Assembly: GCA_033558025.1 (NCBI GenBank)
Contig: JAUCEF010000018.1
Span: 496,001-560,000 of the forward strand
Direction of reading: 5' to 3'
From: Phytophthora sp. 'mugwort'
Taxonomy: Eukaryota > Oomycota > Peronosporomycetes > Peronosporales > Peronosporaceae
Length of the DNA: 64,000 nucleotides
Positions 61,198-64,000 of the stretch are shown here, piece by piece. The stretch's first letter is position 1; each line of letters starts with the position of its first letter. The notes beneath the pieces were generated by a model, which saw nothing but the letters and a program-made list of their open reading frames with translations, was not told the DNA's origin and did no database searches. The position numbers and the translations under genes were made by a program.

Positions 61198-61665
61198 ACA
61201 CCAAACAGATCAAACCGCATGCATAATCAAAACGCCTGCTAGAAAGCCAACGCACGGTATACACCTAGCGCAGCTCCCATGGCACGCACTTCTCTCTACG
61301 ATACCGCCTCATACGCTTCGTTATGGCACAGCACCAAAACCGACGCCACTGTGGATGCCCAAACATGCCTATCTGGTGTCCTCTTTTCCGCTGCAGCCAC
61401 AACGCTGCTGGTCGGCTGCCGTGCTGAACAGACTCTCGAGGCTGTGGATGTTGGCTTCCGGTGTGCCTGTCGCGGTTAACCCAACACTGACCGCCTCAAT
61501 CTGGGGGTTGGTCGGATCGTTGTTTTTGATGCAAGGCGGCGCTCGATGCGCAACGTTGTCAGCTGGAGACGGCAGCTGGCCGCGGCAACAAGCTAGTCAA
61601 GCTCCTGCTGGCTATTAACGAGCCATAACCATCTACAGGAGAGCAGAGATTGCGGAGCAAAGACG

Positions 61666-61737
61666 GGGCCTCACCGGGAATCGAACCCGGGACCTCTCGC
61701 ACCCGAAGCGAGAATCATACCACTAGACCACGAGGCC
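61666..61737 (-). tRNA. tRNA-Pro(CGG), copy 109
   Basis: Standard; 540 bp interval; site 1 AG; site 5 T. Confidence 0.97.
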
Positions 61738-62205
61738 ACACCAAACAGATCAAACCGCATGCATAATCAAAACGCCTGCTAGAAAGCCAACGCACGGTAT
61801 ACACCTAGCGCAGCTCCCATGGCACGCACTTCTCTCTACGATACCGCCTCATACGCTTCGTTATGGCACAGCACCAAAACCGACGCCACTGTGGATGCCC
61901 AAACATGCCTATCTGGTGTCCTCTTTTCCGCTGCAGCCACAACGCTGCTGGTCGGCTGCCGTGCTGAACAGACTCTCGAGGCTGTGGATGTTGGCTTCCG
62001 GTGTGCCTGTCGCGGTTAACCCAACACTGACCGCCTCAATCTGGGGGTTGGTCGGATCGTTGTTTTTGATGCAAGGCGGCGCTCGATGCGCAACGTTGTC
62101 AGCTGGAGACGGCAGCTGGCCGCGGCAACAAGCTAGTCAAGCTCCTGCTGGCTATTAACGAGCCATAACCATCTACAGGAGAGCAGAGATTGCGGAGCAA
62201 AGACG

Positions 62206-62277
62206 GGGCCTCACCGGGAATCGAACCCGGGACCTCTCGCACCCGAAGCGAGAATCATACCACTAGACCACGAGGCC
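62206..62277 (-). tRNA. tRNA-Pro(CGG), copy 110
   Basis: Standard; 540 bp interval; site 1 AG; site 5 T. Confidence 0.97.
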
Positions 62278-62745
62278 ACACCAAACAGATCAAACCGCAT
62301 GCATAATCAAAACGCCTGCTAGAAAGCCAACGCACGGTATACACCTAGCGCAGCTCCCATGGCACGCACTTCTCTCTACGATACCGCCTCATACGCTTCG
62401 TTATGGCACAGCACCAAAACCGACGCCACTGTGGATGCCCAAACATGCCTATCTGGTGTCCTCTTTTCCGCTGCAGCCACAACGCTGCTGGTCGGCTGCC
62501 GTGCTGAACAGACTCTCGAGGCTGTGGATGTTGGCTTCCGGTGTGCCTGTCGCGGTTAACCCAACACTGACCGCCTCAATCTGGGGGTTGGTCGGATCGT
62601 TGTTTTTGATGCAAGGCGGCGCTCGATGCGCAACGTTGTCAGCTGGAGACGGCAGCTGGCCGCGGCAACAAGCTAGTCAAGCTCCTGCTGGCTATTAACG
62701 AGCCATAACCATTTACAGGAGAGCAGAGATTGCGGAGCAAAGACG

Positions 62746-62817
62746 GGGCCTCACCGGGAATCGAACCCGGGACCTCTCGCACCCGAAGCGAGAATCATAC
62801 CACTAGACCACGAGGCC
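62746..62817 (-). tRNA. tRNA-Pro(CGG), copy 111
   Basis: Standard; 540 bp interval; site 1 AG; site 5 T; unique catttacagg in its 3' flank (62713). Confidence 0.97.
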
Positions 62818-63285
62818 ACACCAAACAGATCAAACCGCATGCATAATCAAAACGCCTGCTAGAAAGCCAACGCACGGTATACACCTAGCGCAGCTCCCAT
62901 GGCACGCACTTCTCTCTACGATACCGCCTCATACGCTTCGTTATGGCACAGCACCAAAACCGACGCCACTGTGGATGCCCAAACATGCCTATCTGGTGTC
63001 CTCTTTTCCGCTGCAGCCACAACGCTGCTGGTCGGCTGCCGTGCTGAACAGACTCTCGAGGCTGTGGATGTTGGCTTCCGGTGTGCCTGTCGCGGTTAAC
63101 CCAACACTGACCGCCTCAATCTGGGGGTTGGTCGGATCGTTGTTTTTGATGCAAGGCGGCGCTCGATGCGCAACGTTGTCAGCTGGAGACGGCAGCTGGC
63201 CGCGGCAACAAGCTAGTCAAGCTCCTGCTGGCTATTAACGAGCCATAACCATCTACAGGAGAGCAGAGATTGCGGAGCAAAGACG

Positions 63286-63357
63286 GGGCCTCACCGGGAA
63301 TCGAACCCGGGACCTCTCGCACCCGAAGCGAGAATCATACCACTAGACCACGAGGCC
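63286..63357 (-). tRNA. tRNA-Pro(CGG), copy 112
   Basis: Standard; 540 bp interval; site 1 AG; site 5 T. Confidence 0.97.
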
Positions 63358-63825
63358 ACACCAAACAGATCAAACCGCATGCATAATCAAAACGCCTGCT
63401 AGAAAGCCAACGCACGGTATACACCTAGCGCAGCTCCCATGGCACGCACTTCTCTCTACGATACCGCCTCATACGCTTCGTTATGGCACAGCACCAAAAC
63501 CGACGCCACTGTGGATGCCCAAACATGCCTATCTGGTGTCCTCTTTTCCGCTGCAGCCACAACGCTGCTGGTCGGCTGCCGTGCTGAACAGACTCTCGAG
63601 GCTGTGGATGTTGGCTTCCGGTGTGCCTGTCGCGGTTAACCCAACACTGACCGCCTCAATCTGGGGGTTGGTCGGATCGTTGTTTTTGATGCAAGGCGGC
63701 GCTCGATGCGCAACGTTGTCAGCTGGAGACGGCAGCTGGCCGCGGCAACAAGCTAGTCAAGCTCCTGCTGGCTATTAACGAGCCATAACCATCTACAGGA
63801 GAGCAGAGATTGCGGAGCAAAGACG

Positions 63826-63897
63826 GGGCCTCACCGGGAATCGAACCCGGGACCTCTCGCACCCGAAGCGAGAATCATACCACTAGACCACGAGGCC
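63826..63897 (-). tRNA. tRNA-Pro(CGG), copy 113 (last in window)
   Basis: Standard; 540 bp interval; site 1 AG. Its unit is cut by the window end 103 bp after the tRNA, so the array clearly continues. Confidence 0.97.
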
Positions 63898-64000
63898 ACA
63901 CCAAACAGATCAAACCGCATGCATAATCAAAACGCCTGCTAGAAAGCCAACGCACGGTATACACCTAGCGCAGCTCCCATGGCACGCACTTCTCTCTACG

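Larger units (their letters stand above)
3079..64000 (-). repeat. Tandem array of ~540-bp tRNA-Pro(CGG) units, at least 113 tRNA copies
   Basis: Head-to-tail direct repeat with all tRNA genes on the minus strand; it continues past the window edge. Each unit has a 72-bp tRNA and about 468 bp of spacer. Interval lengths: 94 of 540 bp, 10 of 529, 4 of 546, 2 of 541, and one each of 537 and 549. Spacer variants form haplotypes at five main sites: site 1 (GG in 41 copies, AG in 58, GA in 14); site 2 T in units 23, 24, 30, 32; site 3 A in 69, 70, 79; site 4 A in 38, 47, 50, 56, 58; site 5 T in 66, 68, 87, 88, 92 and 105-112. The 11-bp deletion follows copies 14, 16, 21, 36, 41, 48, 56, 57, 89 and 90. 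No insertion of foreign DNA interrupts the array. Concerted evolution by unequal exchange or conversion is inferred. Confidence 0.97.
59506..64000. repeat. Homogenised block of units 105-113
   Basis: Nine successive units share one haplotype (cataatc, site 1 AG, site 5 T, gatcgttg; unit 113 is cut before the last two sites). I found only two single-base differences among them, near 59723 and at 62713. This points to recent local amplification or conversion at this end of the visible array. Confidence 0.85.

Noticed and set aside
3496..63778. Repeated + strand open frames of 66, 86, 87 and 138 codons in each unit
   Set aside because: They overlap in two frames and some cross the tRNA. 72 of 113 copies have TAG or TGA at site 1 inside the 86-codon frame. 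Of seven substitutions checked in the 66-codon frame, six change the amino acid. I see no recognisable domain.
3424..63897. tRNA-derived SINE family
   Set aside because: The copies are strictly tandem in one orientation, with no A-rich tails and no target-site duplications, and the tRNA keeps a complete functional fold.
3079..64000. CRISPR-like regular array
   Set aside because: The period is about 540 bp and the spacers are themselves repeats; there are no short unique spacers and no cas genes.

Overview
The window looks like nuclear DNA of a eukaryote. The one protein gene has three short GT-AG introns (77, 78 and 64 nt). The tRNA genes have no encoded CCA tail and carry internal A and B boxes. 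An oomycete or other stramenopile fits the compact introns, the moderately GC-rich DNA and the flagellar/microtubule-type EF-hand + HELP + WD40 protein, but I cannot prove the taxon from sequence alone.

Layout. (1) 1-2535, minus strand: the 5' part (772 codons, four exons) of an EML/EMAP-like microtubule-associated protein. It has two canonical EF-hand loops, an acidic linker, a HELP motif and WD40 repeats, and it runs off the left edge still open. (2) 2536-3078: about 540 bp of intergenic DNA holding the presumed promoter of that gene and a G-rich, potentially quadruplex-forming tract at 2965-2999. (3) 3079-64000: one uninterrupted head-to-tail tandem array with a unit of about 540 bp. Every unit carries one minus-strand tRNA-Pro gene with anticodon CGG. 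I count 113 tRNA copies, and the array runs off the right edge, so this is a minimum.

Array detail. Of the 112 copy-to-copy intervals, 94 are 540 bp, 10 are 529 bp (an 11-bp deletion), 4 are 546 bp (TTTATC insertion), 2 are 541 bp (an extra G in a G run), 1 is 537 bp (a 3-bp deletion inside a tRNA) and 1 is 549 bp (a 9-bp direct duplication). These sum exactly to the 60,402 bp between first and last copies. The tRNA is identical in 107 copies. Five copies have G1 changed to U, and one has lost 3 nt of its variable region. Spacer polymorphisms occur in blocks and in recombinant combinations, as expected from unequal exchange and gene conversion (concerted evolution). The rightmost units (about 59.5-64 kb) are one almost homogeneous haplotype.

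Polymorphism labels used for the array (as read on the + strand). Site 1: the two bases 44-45 nt upstream of each tRNA 5' end (GG, AG or GA). Site 2: gacgCcact or gacgTcact. Site 3: ctGtgg or ctAtgg. Site 4: ctgtgGatg or ctgtgAatg. Site 5: gtcggCcgcc or gtcggCtgcc. Unit n means tRNA n plus the spacer to its right.

The array's many small open frames (66, 86, 87 and 138 codons) are not credible genes. Most copies carry an in-frame stop in the upstream part, and nearly all substitutions change amino acids. The unusual feature of the window is the single-isoacceptor array itself: a satellite-like block whose repeated unit is a tRNA gene with a complete tRNA fold, in which no canonical T4 Pol III terminator directly follows the tRNA.
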